Assembly: GCF_038050405.1 (NCBI RefSeq)
Contig: NZ_CP150901.1
Coordinates: forward strand, 744,001-808,000
Direction: 5' to 3'
From: Paraburkholderia sp. IMGN_8
GTDB taxonomy: Bacteria; Pseudomonadota; Gammaproteobacteria; Burkholderiales; Burkholderiaceae
Length of the DNA: 64,000 nt
The notes under the pieces are model-generated. The model worked only from the letters and a program-made list of their open reading frames with translations, did no database searches and was not told the DNA's origin. Position 1 is the stretch's first letter; each line of letters starts with the position of its first letter. Below are positions 37,173 to 47,834 of the stretch, one piece after another. The position numbers and the translations under genes are program-made.

Positions 37173-38615
37173 TTTCGCCGTCGCCTTTGCGTGCACGCCG
37201 GCCCGATGAGACGGCGCCAGAAGCCGCAATCCGCTTGCAAGGCTCGCGGCGCCGGCGAAGAAAGCCCCGGCGCCTAGCGCGAGCGTCGGCCCGTGCCGGC
37301 CTGCAATGCCGAAGCTCAGCGCGACCAGCGCCGCGCCGGTGGTTTGCCCGAGCAGCCGCGCGGTCGCGACAATGCCGCTGGCGCCGCCGCTGCGCTCGGG
37401 CGGCGCGCTCGCCATCAACGCTTTCAGATTCGGCGACTGGAAGAAGCCGAAGCCCGCGCCGCACACCGCCATCCGGATGCCGATATCGAGCACATGCGGA
37501 TGCACCGGCAACAACGCGAGCGACGTCATCCCCGCCGACATCACCGCGAGACCGATCGCGCCGAGCAAGCCCGGCGGATAGCGGTCGGACAGACTGCCCG
37601 CCAGCGGCGCGGCCAACGCCACCACCACCGGCCACGGCGTCATCAGAAAGCCGGTCTCGACCTGGCTGCGATGCAGCACATCCTCGAAATAGAAAGGAAG
37701 CGACACGAACGCCAGCCCTTGCGCGGCGAACGAGCACACGGCAGTCACCGCCGACAACGCGAATACCGGCAGCTTGAACAGATCGACGGGCAGCATCGGC
37801 GCCGGGTGTCCCGCCTCACGCCGGATCAGCAGCAGCCCGAACACGAGGGCAACCGCCGCGGCACTCAGCACCAGTTGCGCCGGAGCTTGCTGGGCGGCCT
37901 CGCCGAGCGCGAAGATCAGTGCCGCGAAGGTGATCACGTTGAGTAGCGCGGCGACCGGGTCGAAGTTGTGCGTGCCGCGCTCGGTGTGCGGCAACGCCGG
38001 CCATGCGAAGGCGAGCGCCAGCAGACCCAGCGGCACGTTGATCGCGAACAGCCACGGCCATGCCGCCACCGACAGAATCAACGACGCCACCGTCGGCCCG
38101 ACCGCGAACGACACGCCGACGATCAGCGCGTTGGTGCCCAGGCCGCGGCCGAGCCGATGCGGCGGATAGAGAAAGCGGATCAGCGCGGTATTCACGCTCA
38201 TGATCGCGCTCGCGCCGAGCCCTTGCAGCACGCGCGCGGCGGCCAGCTGCGGCAACGTTGAAGCGAGCGAACAGGCCAGCGACGCCAGCGTGAACAGCGC
38301 AATGCCGCCGATATAAATGCGCCGATGCCCGACGATGTCGCCAAGCGCGGCGAGCGGCAGCAGCGTCGCGACCATCGCGAGCTGGTACGCGTTGATGATC
38401 CATACCGACGCGGCGGGCGCGGCGTGCAGATCGGCGGCGATGGCGGGCAGGGCGGTGTTGGCGATCGCGGTGTCGAGCGTGGCGAGCGCGACGGCCAGCA
38501 TGATCGCGGCCATCGCGCGACGGTTCGCCGCGGACATCGGGCCGTCCGTCGGGTAGGTGTGAGCGGAAGTGGCGCTGGGTTTGTCGGACAAGGCGTGGCT
38601 CGTCGGGTTAAGCAT
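37170..38615 (-). CDS. DHA2-type MFS drug exporter
   Basis: The 481-residue permease has 14 predicted helices. Motifs include ATLDTAIANTALPAIAADLH in helix 1, GDIVGHRRIYIGG in the first loop and GPTVASLILSVAAWPWLFAI. These are features of the EmrB/QacA drug:proton antiporters. No regulator or adaptor gene is adjacent. The start MLNPTSHALSD at 38615 is chosen because the frame upstream has no coding character; a second ATG 26 codons in is possible. Substrate unknown. Confidence 0.85.
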   Translation of the reverse strand: MLNPTSHALSDKPSATSAHTYPTDGPMSAANRRAMAAIMLAVALATLDTAIANTALPAIAADLHAAPAASVWIINAYQLAMVATLLPLAALGDIVGHRRIYIGGIALFTLASLACSLASTLPQLAAARVLQGLGASAIMSVNTALIRFLYPPHRLGRGLGTNALIVGVSFAVGPTVASLILSVAAWPWLFAINVPLGLLALAFAWPALPHTERGTHNFDPVAALLNVITFAALIFALGEAAQQAPAQLVLSAAAVALVFGLLLIRREAGHPAPMLPVDLFKLPVFALSAVTAVCSFAAQGLAFVSLPFYFEDVLHRSQVETGFLMTPWPVVVALAAPLAGSLSDRYPPGLLGAIGLAVMSAGMTSLALLPVHPHVLDIGIRMAVCGAGFGFFQSPNLKALMASAPPERSGGASGIVATARLLGQTTGAALVALSFGIAGRHGPTLALGAGAFFAGAASLASGLRLLAPSHRAGVHAKATAK

Positions 38616-39273
38616 GCCGAAGCGCCGGCCGCGCCAGGAGTGACGCGGTGCGCAAGCGGCAGGGTTGTGTGTGGAGTGAGGCGCGCGTGACCTGAGTGCA
38701 GCGGTCAGGGCGGCTTGCGCAGCGAATGTAGCGATTGTTACAGAGACGTGGAAATCGTGCTGGGAACGCAACGGCAGGGGTGGCCGTTTTGGCGATTCAA
38801 TAACGCAACTAACGGTCAAGCCCGCGCCGCGTCTTCGAACATGGATGGCGACCGCACGATACAAGCTCGCGCGGGAAACATGTTGAGCAGGCGAGGCGGC
38901 CTGATTCGACCACATATCGCCGGCATCGAGTCGTTCATCCGCACGTCACACGGTAGAAAAATAATCGCGCTGCATCTCATCGAAGCGCGCACGCATCGCT
39001 CGCCAGCGTTTGCCTGATCGTTTGTTTCTTTTGCACGCCGATGCACGCGCGCAGTGCCGTGAATGCGCCGTTTGCACCGCGCGTGTGCGCAAAACCTGCG
39101 AAGCGCCGCATGTCGGCGGGCATGGCACGTGCGTGATAGCCGCTCGCGCTCGCCGGTGTCCGCGGGTCGTAAAATGTTCTACTCTGCTTGTTAACCCGCC
39201 TGACCGGCACGCGCCTCCCGTCCGTCAACTGTGCGGTTTGCGTATGCCGCGTCGCTTTCTCCCGGAGGCTTCG
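38616..39273. other. Divergent intergenic region
   Basis: About 650 bases between the MFS gene and glgP. No short frame here resembles a known protein. TAAAAT near 39170 may be part of the glgP promoter, and CGGAGG at 39263-39268 is its ribosome site. Confidence 0.45.
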
Positions 39274-41727
39274 ATGACAGCCGTCGATCTGGAATTCGAC
39301 CAGCTCAACAGTACCGTCGACGCGCTACGGCGCTCAATTTCCAATCGCATGATGTACGGCGTCGGCAAAGACGCCGTCACGGCTCACCCGCACGACTGGC
39401 TGCACGCCGCCGCGCTGGCCGTGCGCGACCGGCTGGTCGCGCGCTGGATGAAGACCACGCGCCTGCAATACGAACAGGACGTGAAGCGCGTTTACTACCT
39501 GTCGATGGAATTCCTGATCGGGCGCACCTTCACGAACGCGTTGCTCGCGCTCGGCATCTACGATCAGATGAAGGAAGCGCTCGCGAGTCTGGGCGTCGAC
39601 ATGGAAGCGCTGACCGATCTCGAGCCGGATGCCGCGCTCGGCAACGGCGGCCTCGGGCGGCTGGCCGCCTGCTTCCTCGATTCAATGGCGACGCTCGGCA
39701 TTCCGGGCTTCGGCTATGGCATCCGTTACGAATACGGCATGTTCCGTCAGGAGATCGTCAACGGCGAGCAGGTCGAGGCGCCGGATTACTGGCTGCGCGC
39801 GGGCAATCCGTGGGAGTTTCCGCGGCCGGAGATCAAGTACATGGTGCACTTCGGCGGCCGCACGGTGCAGCGCGGCGAGCATGTCGAGTGGATCGACACC
39901 GAGCATGTGAACGCCACGGCCTACGATACCGTCATTCCCGGCTACGCGACCAGCGCGACGAACACGCTGCGCCTATGGTCGGCGCGTGCGACCGAAGAGC
40001 TCGACCTCGGCGCGTTCAACCGCGGCGACTATCGCAACGCGGTCGACACGAAGAATATGTCGGAGAACGTGTCGCGCCTGCTGTACCCCGATGATTCGAC
40101 GCCGGCAGGCCGCGAGTTGCGGCTTCGCCAGGAGTACTTCTTCGTCTCGGCGACGATGCAGGATCTGATCCGCCGCTATCAGCGCACGCATAGCACGTTC
40201 GGCCGTTTCGCCGAAAAAGTGGCGGTGCATCTGAACGATACCCACCCAGTGCTGGCGATTCCTGAGCTGATGCGTTTGCTGGTTGACGTGCATCACGTGC
40301 CGTGGGACAAGGCGTGGAAGCACATCACGCAGATGTTCTCGTACACGAACCACACCTTGATGCCCGAAGCGCTCGAAACGTGGGACGTCGAGACGCTCGC
40401 GCGTCTGCTGCCGCGCCATCTGGAGATCATCTTCGAGATCAACGCGGAGTTTCTCAAGCATGTCAGCGAGCATTCGGGGCATGATGTCGAGATGATCCGC
40501 CGCATTTCGCTCGTCGACGAATATGGCCAGCGGCGCGTGCGGATGGCGCACCTGGCGATCGTCGCGAGTCACAAGGTGAACGGCGTGTCGAAGCTGCATT
40601 CGCAACTGATGACGCGTGACATTTTCGCCGACTTCGCGCGCATCTTTCCGGAGCGCTTCACCAATGTGACCAACGGCATCACGCCGCGGCGCTGGCTCGC
40701 ACAGGCGAGTCCGTCGTTGTCGTCGCTGATCGATCAGCAGATCGGCAAGCACTGGCGCCGCAATCTGTTCGAGCTGGAGCAACTGCGCGATTTACGCAAC
40801 GACTCAGCGTTCATCGACGCCTTCCGTGAAGCGAAGCGGCAAAACAAATTGCGGCTCGTGCAGCGGCTCGCGCATCACACGAAACAGCACTTCGATCCCG
40901 ACGCGCTGTTCGACCTCCAGGTCAAGCGCATCCACGAATACAAACGGCAGTTGCTGAACGTGCTGCACGTGATCGTGCGCTACAACCAGATTCGCGCGAA
41001 CCCCGAGCGCGATTGGGTGCCGCGCGTGGTGATGTTCGCCGGCAAGGCGGCGTCCGCGTATCGAATGGCGAAGACGATCATCAAGCTGATCGGCGACGTC
41101 GGCGAAAAAGTCAACCACGATCCGCTGATCGGCGACCGGCTGAAGGTGGTGTTCGTGCCGAACTACGGCGTGAGCGTGGCCGAGTTGATCATTCCGGCGG
41201 CCGATCTGTCCGAACAGATTTCGATGGCCGGCACCGAGGCGTCGGGCACCGGCAACATGAAGCTCGCGCTCAACGGCGCGTTGACGATCGGCACGATGGA
41301 CGGCGCGAACATCGAAATCTGCGACGCAGTGGGACGCGAGAACATTTTCATCTTCGGCCACACTGCCGACGAAGTGGACGACTTGCGCGCCACCGGCTAC
41401 CGGCCACGGCAACTCTATGAGGAGAATCCGGAGCTGCGCATGGCGCTGGACCAGATTCGCTCGGGCTTCTTCTCGCCGGACGATCCGCTACGGTTCTCCG
41501 ATATCTTCCATACGTTAGTCGATTGGGGCGATCACTACATGGTGCTCGCCGATTTCGCGGCCTTTGCGAAGGCGCAGGACGACGTGGATGCGCGTTTCGT
41601 CGACCAGCGCGCGTGGGCCGGGAGTGCGATCGAAAACGTTGCGGGCATGGGGCAGTTTTCGTCGGATCGCACGATCGGCGAATATGCCCGCGACATCTGG
41701 CATGTGAAGTCGCTCGATATGGAGTGA
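39274..41727 (+). CDS. glgP: Glycogen phosphorylase
   Basis: The 817-residue enzyme releases glucose 1-phosphate from glycogen or maltodextrin. The ATG at 39274 follows GGAGG. It has [60 protein letters not shown] and the PLP-lysine (about residue 663) in [20 protein letters not shown]. Length is standard for bacterial GlgP/MalP. It is not in a glycogen operon here, and a strong terminator closes it. Confidence 0.95.
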   Translation: MTAVDLEFDQLNSTVDALRRSISNRMMYGVGKDAVTAHPHDWLHAAALAVRDRLVARWMKTTRLQYEQDVKRVYYLSMEFLIGRTFTNALLALGIYDQMKEALASLGVDMEALTDLEPDAALGNGGLGRLAACFLDSMATLGIPGFGYGIRYEYGMFRQEIVNGEQVEAPDYWLRAGNPWEFPRPEIKYMVHFGGRTVQRGEHVEWIDTEHVNATAYDTVIPGYATSATNTLRLWSARATEELDLGAFNRGDYRNAVDTKNMSENVSRLLYPDDSTPAGRELRLRQEYFFVSATMQDLIRRYQRTHSTFGRFAEKVAVHLNDTHPVLAIPELMRLLVDVHHVPWDKAWKHITQMFSYTNHTLMPEALETWDVETLARLLPRHLEIIFEINAEFLKHVSEHSGHDVEMIRRISLVDEYGQRRVRMAHLAIVASHKVNGVSKLHSQLMTRDIFADFARIFPERFTNVTNGITPRRWLAQASPSLSSLIDQQIGKHWRRNLFELEQLRDLRNDSAFIDAFREAKRQNKLRLVQRLAHHTKQHFDPDALFDLQVKRIHEYKRQLLNVLHVIVRYNQIRANPERDWVPRVVMFAGKAASAYRMAKTIIKLIGDVGEKVNHDPLIGDRLKVVFVPNYGVSVAELIIPAADLSEQISMAGTEASGTGNMKLALNGALTIGTMDGANIEICDAVGRENIFIFGHTADEVDDLRATGYRPRQLYEENPELRMALDQIRSGFFSPDDPLRFSDIFHTLVDWGDHYMVLADFAAFAKAQDDVDARFVDQRAWAGSAIENVAGMGQFSSDRTIGEYARDIWHVKSLDME

Positions 41728-41753
41728 CGGCGCGCGGTTGTTCGCTTCAAAGA

Positions 41754-41787
41754 AAAAGGCCGGTTCGAGAGAACCGGCCTTTTTTTA
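41754..41787 (+). terminator. Strong rho-independent terminator after glgP
   Basis: AAGGCCGGTTC and GAACCGGCCTT form a perfect 11-bp stem with a GAGA loop, followed by seven T. Confidence 0.93.
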
Positions 41788-41916
41788 GCGTTCAATGAAT
41801 CTCACGGCGCGAACTTTTCACTCCCCTTTGCGGCATACAGACCAAGCTGCCCGCGCGGGCAATTGCAAAGATGTCTAAAGGTTTGGCGTGCCGCTAAAGA
41901 TGCGCCCGTGCAAGCA

Positions 41917-41930
41917 TTGATCTAAATCAA
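41917..41930. promoter_or_regulatory. Perfect FNR-type box
   Basis: TTGAT-CTAA-ATCAA matches the FNR/ANR consensus exactly. It overlaps the stop of the minus-strand gene and lies after the glgP terminator, so its target is unclear. Confidence 0.4.
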
Positions 41931-42304
41931 TAGTCGCGTGGACGCCGGATCACGGTGGTCTGCGCGCGGCCCAACGTGGCGCGGTCGAGGGCCGTTGTCA
42001 GCAGACCGATGACGTCGTCGAGCGTGCGCGAGGTGACCTCGATGCGAAAGGTCATGCGCTCGTGCTGTTTGTCGATGGTGACGACATAGAGACGCAGATC
42101 GTCGCCGAGCGCGGCATGCAGTGCGCGCCGTCCGCTCGCGGATGAGGTGCCGGGCACGGTCACTTCGATGATGACGAGCGGAACGATGAGATGCGTGGGA
42201 CGGGCAACGCGCAGCGCGCGTGGCAGGGAGATTTCAGATGTGGCGGCGGACGTTAGCATCGTGATTGCGCCGCTTTGGCGAGGCGGTGCGCGTTGTTGAT
42301 ACAT
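41927..42304 (-). CDS. Hypothetical protein
   Basis: A 125-residue protein taken from the ATG at 42304; a start at 42259 is equally possible. It has a hydrophobic beta segment (THLIVPLVIIEVTVPG), then LRLYVVTIDKQHERMTFRIE, suggesting a small ferredoxin-like or ACT-like fold. I do not recognise it. No signal peptide. Confidence 0.45.
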   Translation of the reverse strand: MYQQRAPPRQSGAITMLTSAATSEISLPRALRVARPTHLIVPLVIIEVTVPGTSSASGRRALHAALGDDLRLYVVTIDKQHERMTFRIEVTSRTLDDVIGLLTTALDRATLGRAQTTVIRRPRDY

Positions 42305-42430
42305 GTCCACTCTAGCGATGCGCGCCTCAAAGACGCGCAAAAGCTGCTGCGCCGCGAATCAATTTTGTGTTAACGCGTGGCGTCTGAATGTGCCGCTTGA
42401 GCGCACCACGCCAGGCGCTTTGCGAACGGC

Positions 42431-42820
42431 TCAAGCAGTGGGCGCGGCAGCGGCTGCCTTTGCTTCATGCACGGCCGCGGCGACCCGCTCGACGAATTCG
42501 CGATCGATGCTCGACAGCGCCTCACGTTCGCCATTGGCGGTCTGCACCATCAGACGATGGGTAATGTCCTGCGTCGCCCAGGTGAGCCAGCCGACCACCG
42601 CCAGCATCGTGCCGCACACGATGCCCGCCGGCGAGTGCAATATCGCGCCGGCAATGGCGCCGGCCAGCCCGATCAGCGAGATCGTAGACGGTAAGACTTT
42701 GTTCTTCTGCACGGTGACGACCTGCACGTCCAGAATGTCGCGCAGCGGGAACACCTGGCCGGCGGCTGAAAGCGCGTTACGCGTGACCGACACGCCACGA
42801 TCATTGAAAGGGGTTTCCAT
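42431..42820 (-). CDS. DUF6232 family membrane protein
   Basis: The 129-residue protein, from the ATG at 42820, starts METPFNDRGVSVTRNALSAA and has two membrane helices (about residues 48-90: ISLIGLAGAIAGAILHSPAG and IVCGTMLAVVGWLTWATQ). This layout matches DUF6232 proteins of Burkholderia as I recall them. Function unknown. Confidence 0.6.
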   Translation of the reverse strand: METPFNDRGVSVTRNALSAAGQVFPLRDILDVQVVTVQKNKVLPSTISLIGLAGAIAGAILHSPAGIVCGTMLAVVGWLTWATQDITHRLMVQTANGEREALSSIDREFVERVAAAVHEAKAAAAAPTA

Positions 42821-43072
42821 CGAGTCGAATGCAAGCGGTGGCAAAGGGCGCAGCGTACCAGACTTCAAATTCCTAAAGTTACGGATTTTTTCGTCGGTCG
42901 GGAGGCCTACTCAGCCGGGGTTTCACGTTTAGCTGACTAAAAATTTCAGTTATGGATTTTTCTGACTAAGATTTGGTGTTGTTTCTTCGCCGGTTCTTTG
43001 GCGCGGCCTTTATGGCACAGCTAGGATTTTAGCCTCTTGCCGGGAAGCTAGGCGTTACAGGAAATTCAGTAG

Positions 43073-43669
43073 CTAGGCACCGGGTGTTGCCGGAGGCGCA
43101 TACCAGTAGACTACGTTGGTTCGCGCGAAAGATGCTATTCCGACCTGAAAGTCCGTCACGTGAGGTGTCCACAGGTCATGCACCTCCACGCGAAAGGCCG
43201 TATAGTGCCCCGCAGGCACATCAACTTCTTCGATTGCGGCAACCCGGGCGGACAGGTCATGGTCAATGGCGCGGACGCTCGAGCCGTCGAACGCCTGAAA
43301 CCGAGCGCTCCACGACTTCCCTACGGCTAGCGGAAAATCGAAAAGCCGCTCGCAGGGCGCGTACCGGACACCGCCGCGCCGGAGAATATTCAGGTCTTGG
43401 TCGCGCTGGTAGACGATGGTCGGCCCAGGCGTACTTGCGTACTCGACGGTAGTGGTGCCGTCTTCGGCTCTTGCCGTTACAGTCGCTACCATTACCCCAT
43501 CCTTTCCAGAGATCGGGTTATGCCATCGATACTCCCACGTGTCGCCTAGCATCCATTTCGGTTTGGACGTCGGGTTGTAAGCTTCTTGCGCAAGCGCACT
43601 GTGGAATACCGCGAGACAGAGTACCGTGCACCGTGCGACCGGATGCCGACGACCGAGGTGCTTCATCAC
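43073..43669 (-). CDS. Exported hypothetical protein
   Basis: A 198-residue protein with a signal peptide (cleavage near ALA-Q27). The mature part is predicted beta-rich: WMLGDTWEYRWHNPISGKDG, LFDFPLAVGKSWSARFQAFD, VPAGHYTAFRVEVHDLWTPH. This pattern is seen in several families of unknown exported proteins with DUF3108-like folds, but I cannot assign one. It opens the gene-poor accessory stretch. Confidence 0.6.
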   Translation of the reverse strand: MMKHLGRRHPVARCTVLCLAVFHSALAQEAYNPTSKPKWMLGDTWEYRWHNPISGKDGVMVATVTARAEDGTTTVEYASTPGPTIVYQRDQDLNILRRGGVRYAPCERLFDFPLAVGKSWSARFQAFDGSSVRAIDHDLSARVAAIEEVDVPAGHYTAFRVEVHDLWTPHVTDFQVGIASFARTNVVYWYAPPATPGA

Positions 43670-44418
43670 GAGCCTCCGGAGGGTGTTGGGTAGACAGACG
43701 TCGACGGTGTCAATGGGCGCTACTCGCCATTAGGACCTTAGGATTCTATTTCCCCCGAGTCAAACTCAAAGTACTCAGGTCCATCTTCGGTCCCAGGTTG
43801 CATACGCAATAACGGTCACAACGGCTCGACTCCGGTCCGAGGCATAGCTCGCAACCGGTCACTCGCTGGGCGCGGGATACGATGGGTGTGGATGACTGAA
43901 AAGGCCGACACCCGCCGACCTACAGTAATGGGCGAACGGCCGTTGTACATTGGAAGCCGCCGTTAAGGTCACGCCGGGTCGAAGGGCCGAGGTGGGTCGG
44001 ATGCCACCCTTCGCGACAGGCAGCAGGCGGCCAGACGCACACGTCTGGAGGGACTTGGCAGTGAGTCGCGCGCTGATGCACAGTGCAATTGCGTGGAATG
44101 AGCTGTGGAACGCGTTTCGCTCGGACCGTGAAGTCCCTTTTTAGACGCAGCCTCGGCCATGAGCGGACGTTCAAATAGCTAGAATTTACAGGAGACGCAT
44201 CGGCTAGACGCTCGCTGGGTGATGCAGCGCGGCTCTAACGCGGAGCGGGCATCGCGGTTCCGCGCGCGGTCCGACTTGACCGCGATGGTAAACACACCAA
44301 GGATACCTTCCTGCGTCACGAACTAAGGGCCGAAATGTTCGCTGCTGGACGGGCGTCGCCGCATCTCGATCGCTGAGGCCCGTTCAACTCGGACGTTACA
44401 ACTTATGGGAGCAGAGCC
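43670..44418. other. Non-coding or eroded stretch
   Basis: About 750 bases without a credible gene. Short frames on both strands overlap each other and have no recognisable product. Confidence 0.5.
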
Positions 44419-44847
44419 ATGGTCGCGGTCAAATACGACGATCTTTCTATGGCCTTCGACTTCATTAGCTCCGCATCGCCGATGGAACACAACGCGTATG
44501 TCTCGCTCGATACGGGCGAAGTCTATTGGACATCTGATTCCAACGACGCATTCGACGAGGATATTCCTGACGACCTTGAAACCTCGGATCGCTACCTTGC
44601 GATACCGCATAAGAACGATCTCGATCTCGGAAGAAGTCTCACCTTGCGCTTTGTCGCACAGGAGTTACCTGCGCGTTACGACCAGGTCGAAGGATTTTTC
44701 CGACGACAAGGCGCTTACTCGCGCTTCAAGGATCTGCTGCAGCGCGAAGGCGTTCTCGAAGCCTGGTATACGTTTGAAGCCGACTCTGTCGAAAGCGCGC
44801 TGAGGCAATGGTGTGCCGAAAACGGCATCGAGATTCTTGAGACGTGA
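44419..44847 (+). CDS. UPF0158 family protein
   Basis: A 142-residue acidic protein with GGAG before its start. AYVSLDTGEVYWTSD, DRYLAIPHKNDLDLGRSL and GAYSRFKDLLQREGVLEAWY are typical of UPF0158 (PF03682 type). No function is established for this family. It stands isolated in an eroded region. Confidence 0.75.
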   Translation: MVAVKYDDLSMAFDFISSASPMEHNAYVSLDTGEVYWTSDSNDAFDEDIPDDLETSDRYLAIPHKNDLDLGRSLTLRFVAQELPARYDQVEGFFRRQGAYSRFKDLLQREGVLEAWYTFEADSVESALRQWCAENGIEILET

Positions 44848-45726
44848 CTGGCCGTTTAGTCAGGCGACAAAATGTCTGGCCGCACGGGTTACTCAGGGAA
44901 TTCAGGCGCCGCCGTGACAAAGAATCACCGAGCGTATCCGCTCCGAGTCGGATCAGAACTCGCCGGTCCCAATTGCCGGCAATCGGCCAATTACGGCCGT
45001 TGACCCGCGCTCTCCGCCCGACATTCGAGCGTCGGCTCCGCTCCAGACAACGGACTTTAGTGCGCGCACCATGTCTGCCGTGCCGTCGACCGCTGCGGAC
45101 GGTCACGATCCAATTTCTGTCTCGGTACGTTGTTTTATGTGCTCCGTAGCGAGCTTGCCAGCTTTCGAGCCGTATCGAATCGAGGATCTTTGATCATTGA
45201 CGTTTTATGGCTCGTTCGAATCCGGAGTTAAACAATGCACTTCAGCGAGCATGAGGTTGAAGGCTGAGAAATCCAGTTTGCTGGCGATGAGGAACAGGAC
45301 GGTGCGCATGGTTTCGAAGCGGGCACATCCAACTCCATAAAGCGGGCTTGACTCGAGCATTTCTATCGTCTAACACGTTACCTACAGAACGCTTCATTGA
45401 AAAGCCGTTGTCAGTAAATCCATAGCGAATAACGAGGCCCCCATCAGGGTTAGCAAAGCACTAGGAAATCGTTTGCTTGCACAGTAGTTCAGCTTAGCGA
45501 ACGAAACGTGCCAAAAATTGCGTTTCGCACCCGCACTGGAGCGGAAGCCGGATTGAAGGAGTTCGATCGCCCATACTTCTACCACCACCTTCTAAATGCT
45601 AAGTAATCCTTCTAAATCATATATTTCTTTGTTTACATATCGAAGGGCTGGCATCGGGATATTGAAAATTCTCTGTCGCGACCAAAGCGTGGATTGATTG
45701 TCTCGAGGTGTCCGAGGACCCCTTGA
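44848..45726. other. Eroded stretch with a possible coding remnant
   Basis: No intact gene is seen in about 880 bases. On the minus strand, 45225-45365 encodes a 44-50 residue frame beginning MLESSPLYGVGCARFETMRT and ending at a TAA, with a plausible helical core. It could be a fragment of a larger gene or a tiny protein; I cannot name a family. The base composition drops near 45600. Confidence 0.4.
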
Positions 45727-45738
45727 ATGGAGCGAATC

Positions 45739-47109
45739 ATGTCTTGCTTCTTCGTTGGTATTCGGACCGCCGTTGTGGCCGCTGCTCTAGGATTTATCGC
45801 AACACCCTTCTGTCTGGCGCAAGAGCAAAACCAATGTATCGCGGCATGTTTTGATACGCAGCCAAACCAATGCATCGCGCCTCCGCCGCAGGCGGCTAGC
45901 GCGCCGCAGCCGTCTAGCGAACCGACCGCTACCCAATGTCCGCAGCAGCCGCCGACGGACACAACTAAACGCCAGGATGCAATACAATCCGCACAATACA
46001 ACATAGGTGCCGCTGAGCTCGCGACCGCGGCGCCATTTTGCGTATACGCCGCCGCCCCCCCTGCGCAGGCTACTTGTGCCGTAATTCTGGGTGGCGCGTC
46101 GGGGCTATATTGGTTGATATCCGCATATTACGGCTATGAGGCCGTCGTCGATCCATCCGACCTCAACTACACCATAATCCCGGTACCTGTGCCCGCTCCC
46201 TTCGTTCCCGTCGTTTCAGCACTCCCGCCGAAGACGGCGGCCGCAATGAATGCGCTTCTAGCCAATGAGACGACAATGCTTGGGCTGCTGCAGGCTATGT
46301 ATATGGCCACGAACCGCGCATCCACCGCTGAAGCCGCCGGCGACGTTATCTGGCCGCAGCGGCAACGTCAGGCGCATGCGGCATTTCAAGTCAGCTTGGG
46401 CGGCCTGTTGCTGAAGGAAGTGAAGCGACGGCAGGCGTTGACGGAGGCGTTTCATGCCGAAGGCCTCTCACCGGTTCCGGTCTCCCCGAAGCAGTTCAAG
46501 GCGTTCCAATCGTCGATCGCCGGCGGCTGGTCGCCAGAGCAGAGGGCCCAATTGGCCAGTTCGGGTGCAGACGACGCGGCCATCGAGACTGCTCGGCAGC
46601 TTGCACTAGCTCTTGACCCGAGGAAGGTGGTCGGGCAATTCCCGGATTTTCTGGTCACTCCGGACTCCCTGACGCAACTGCGTACATCGAGTTCCGTTTT
46701 CAAGGGCATTCGGATCGAAATCGGCGGTCCGACGCACCGCGTTAATCCGCGCGAGCGTCACGTGCTCAAGGTGGAGGTGATTTCGACGCCGACCTTCGAT
46801 GCGTCGACCATCGACCCGTTGAGCGTTCGCTTTGGACCCAACGCAGCCTCCGAAACCTTCGCGGCGTCCTTCGAGCACACGAACAAGGAGGGCTTGGTCG
46901 ACCTCGTATTTCACTTCAGGAGCAATGAGACCGGCATTACGTGCGGCGACAGGTCGGCCGTCATCACCGGGAAGCTCGTGAATGGGGACCGATTCGTGGG
47001 TCGAGGCCCTGTGAGAACCGTGAATTGCAACGATGACGATGATGGGGACCACCACCATGGCGACCATCGGAGTGCCGGCCACCAGCGTTGGAACCTGGAG
47101 GATGAATAG
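45739..47109 (+). CDS. Large exported protein of unknown function
   Basis: A 456-residue protein; the second ATG (45739) is preferred because GGAG sits six bases before it. A signal peptide (cleavage after CLA) is followed by a Cys/Pro/Gln-rich segment with two NQCIA motifs, a hydrophobic helix (ATCAVILGGASGLYWLISAY), a long helical middle and a beta-rich C-terminal domain (about 300-430). It ends in an Asp/His-rich tail, DDDDGDHHHGDHRSAGH, which could bind metal. I do not recognise any domain. It may be anchored in the inner membrane. Confidence 0.6.
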   Translation: MSCFFVGIRTAVVAAALGFIATPFCLAQEQNQCIAACFDTQPNQCIAPPPQAASAPQPSSEPTATQCPQQPPTDTTKRQDAIQSAQYNIGAAELATAAPFCVYAAAPPAQATCAVILGGASGLYWLISAYYGYEAVVDPSDLNYTIIPVPVPAPFVPVVSALPPKTAAAMNALLANETTMLGLLQAMYMATNRASTAEAAGDVIWPQRQRQAHAAFQVSLGGLLLKEVKRRQALTEAFHAEGLSPVPVSPKQFKAFQSSIAGGWSPEQRAQLASSGADDAAIETARQLALALDPRKVVGQFPDFLVTPDSLTQLRTSSSVFKGIRIEIGGPTHRVNPRERHVLKVEVISTPTFDASTIDPLSVRFGPNAASETFAASFEHTNKEGLVDLVFHFRSNETGITCGDRSAVITGKLVNGDRFVGRGPVRTVNCNDDDDGDHHHGDHRSAGHQRWNLEDE

Positions 47110-47834
47110 TGTCTGTATCAAGCCGGCATGGTCCTCTTGGGACGCCCCCGGCTTGCGAAGCTTCATTGGCGATGGGATCGCCTGCTTGATCCGGTTGAGC
47201 AAAAAGGAAAACGTTTTGGATCCGGAAGCGAAAGCCAGGGACGCGCAGTCATGCGCAGCGGCGCGTGATTAGCGCTATCGACCTATGCTGCACGGCGGCG
47301 CTAGGCAAGCATGTCGAGCAGTGCGATGCCTGCGGCCATCAACGCATCGCCTCAAACTCGTTGTTCAAATCGAAGCGACAGTCGGAATGGGTCGACCGGC
47401 CCTAGACGCCCACCCTGGATGGCGTACCGCTTATGGCAGAGCTTCAGGAACTGGTCGCAGACCTGCCGACTTAGGGTTATTGCGTGCCTGGGCGTTGCTG
47501 AGGCGAAGCCGGGACGCTCTGGGTCCAACCTCGTGTTAATGCAAAACGGGTTTATCACGTCAGCGTGCTAACGGCCTGTTGCTTGAACGCCGGCCTCGCC
47601 ATGCTCGATCTATCCATCACGACGGCAGAGTCGCGATGGATAGGAGGCAATGCCCACCGGTGTCGGACGGATTCTAACTTCGTTGCGACGACGGGGCGCC
47701 ATTGCGCGTCACCTTTGCACTAGCATTCGAGCCTGGAAGACCGCACGCCGGATGAAGCCCACGTACGTAGCGGATGACCGCTGATGTCCGGTAAGGTGTC
47801 TTTGAGATAGCGCAGGTTCGAAGGGCAGGAGTGG
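47110..47834. other. Intergenic stretch, no gene recognised
   Basis: About 725 bases between the unknown exported protein and the intron fragment. Overlapping short frames only; nothing recognisable. Confidence 0.45.
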
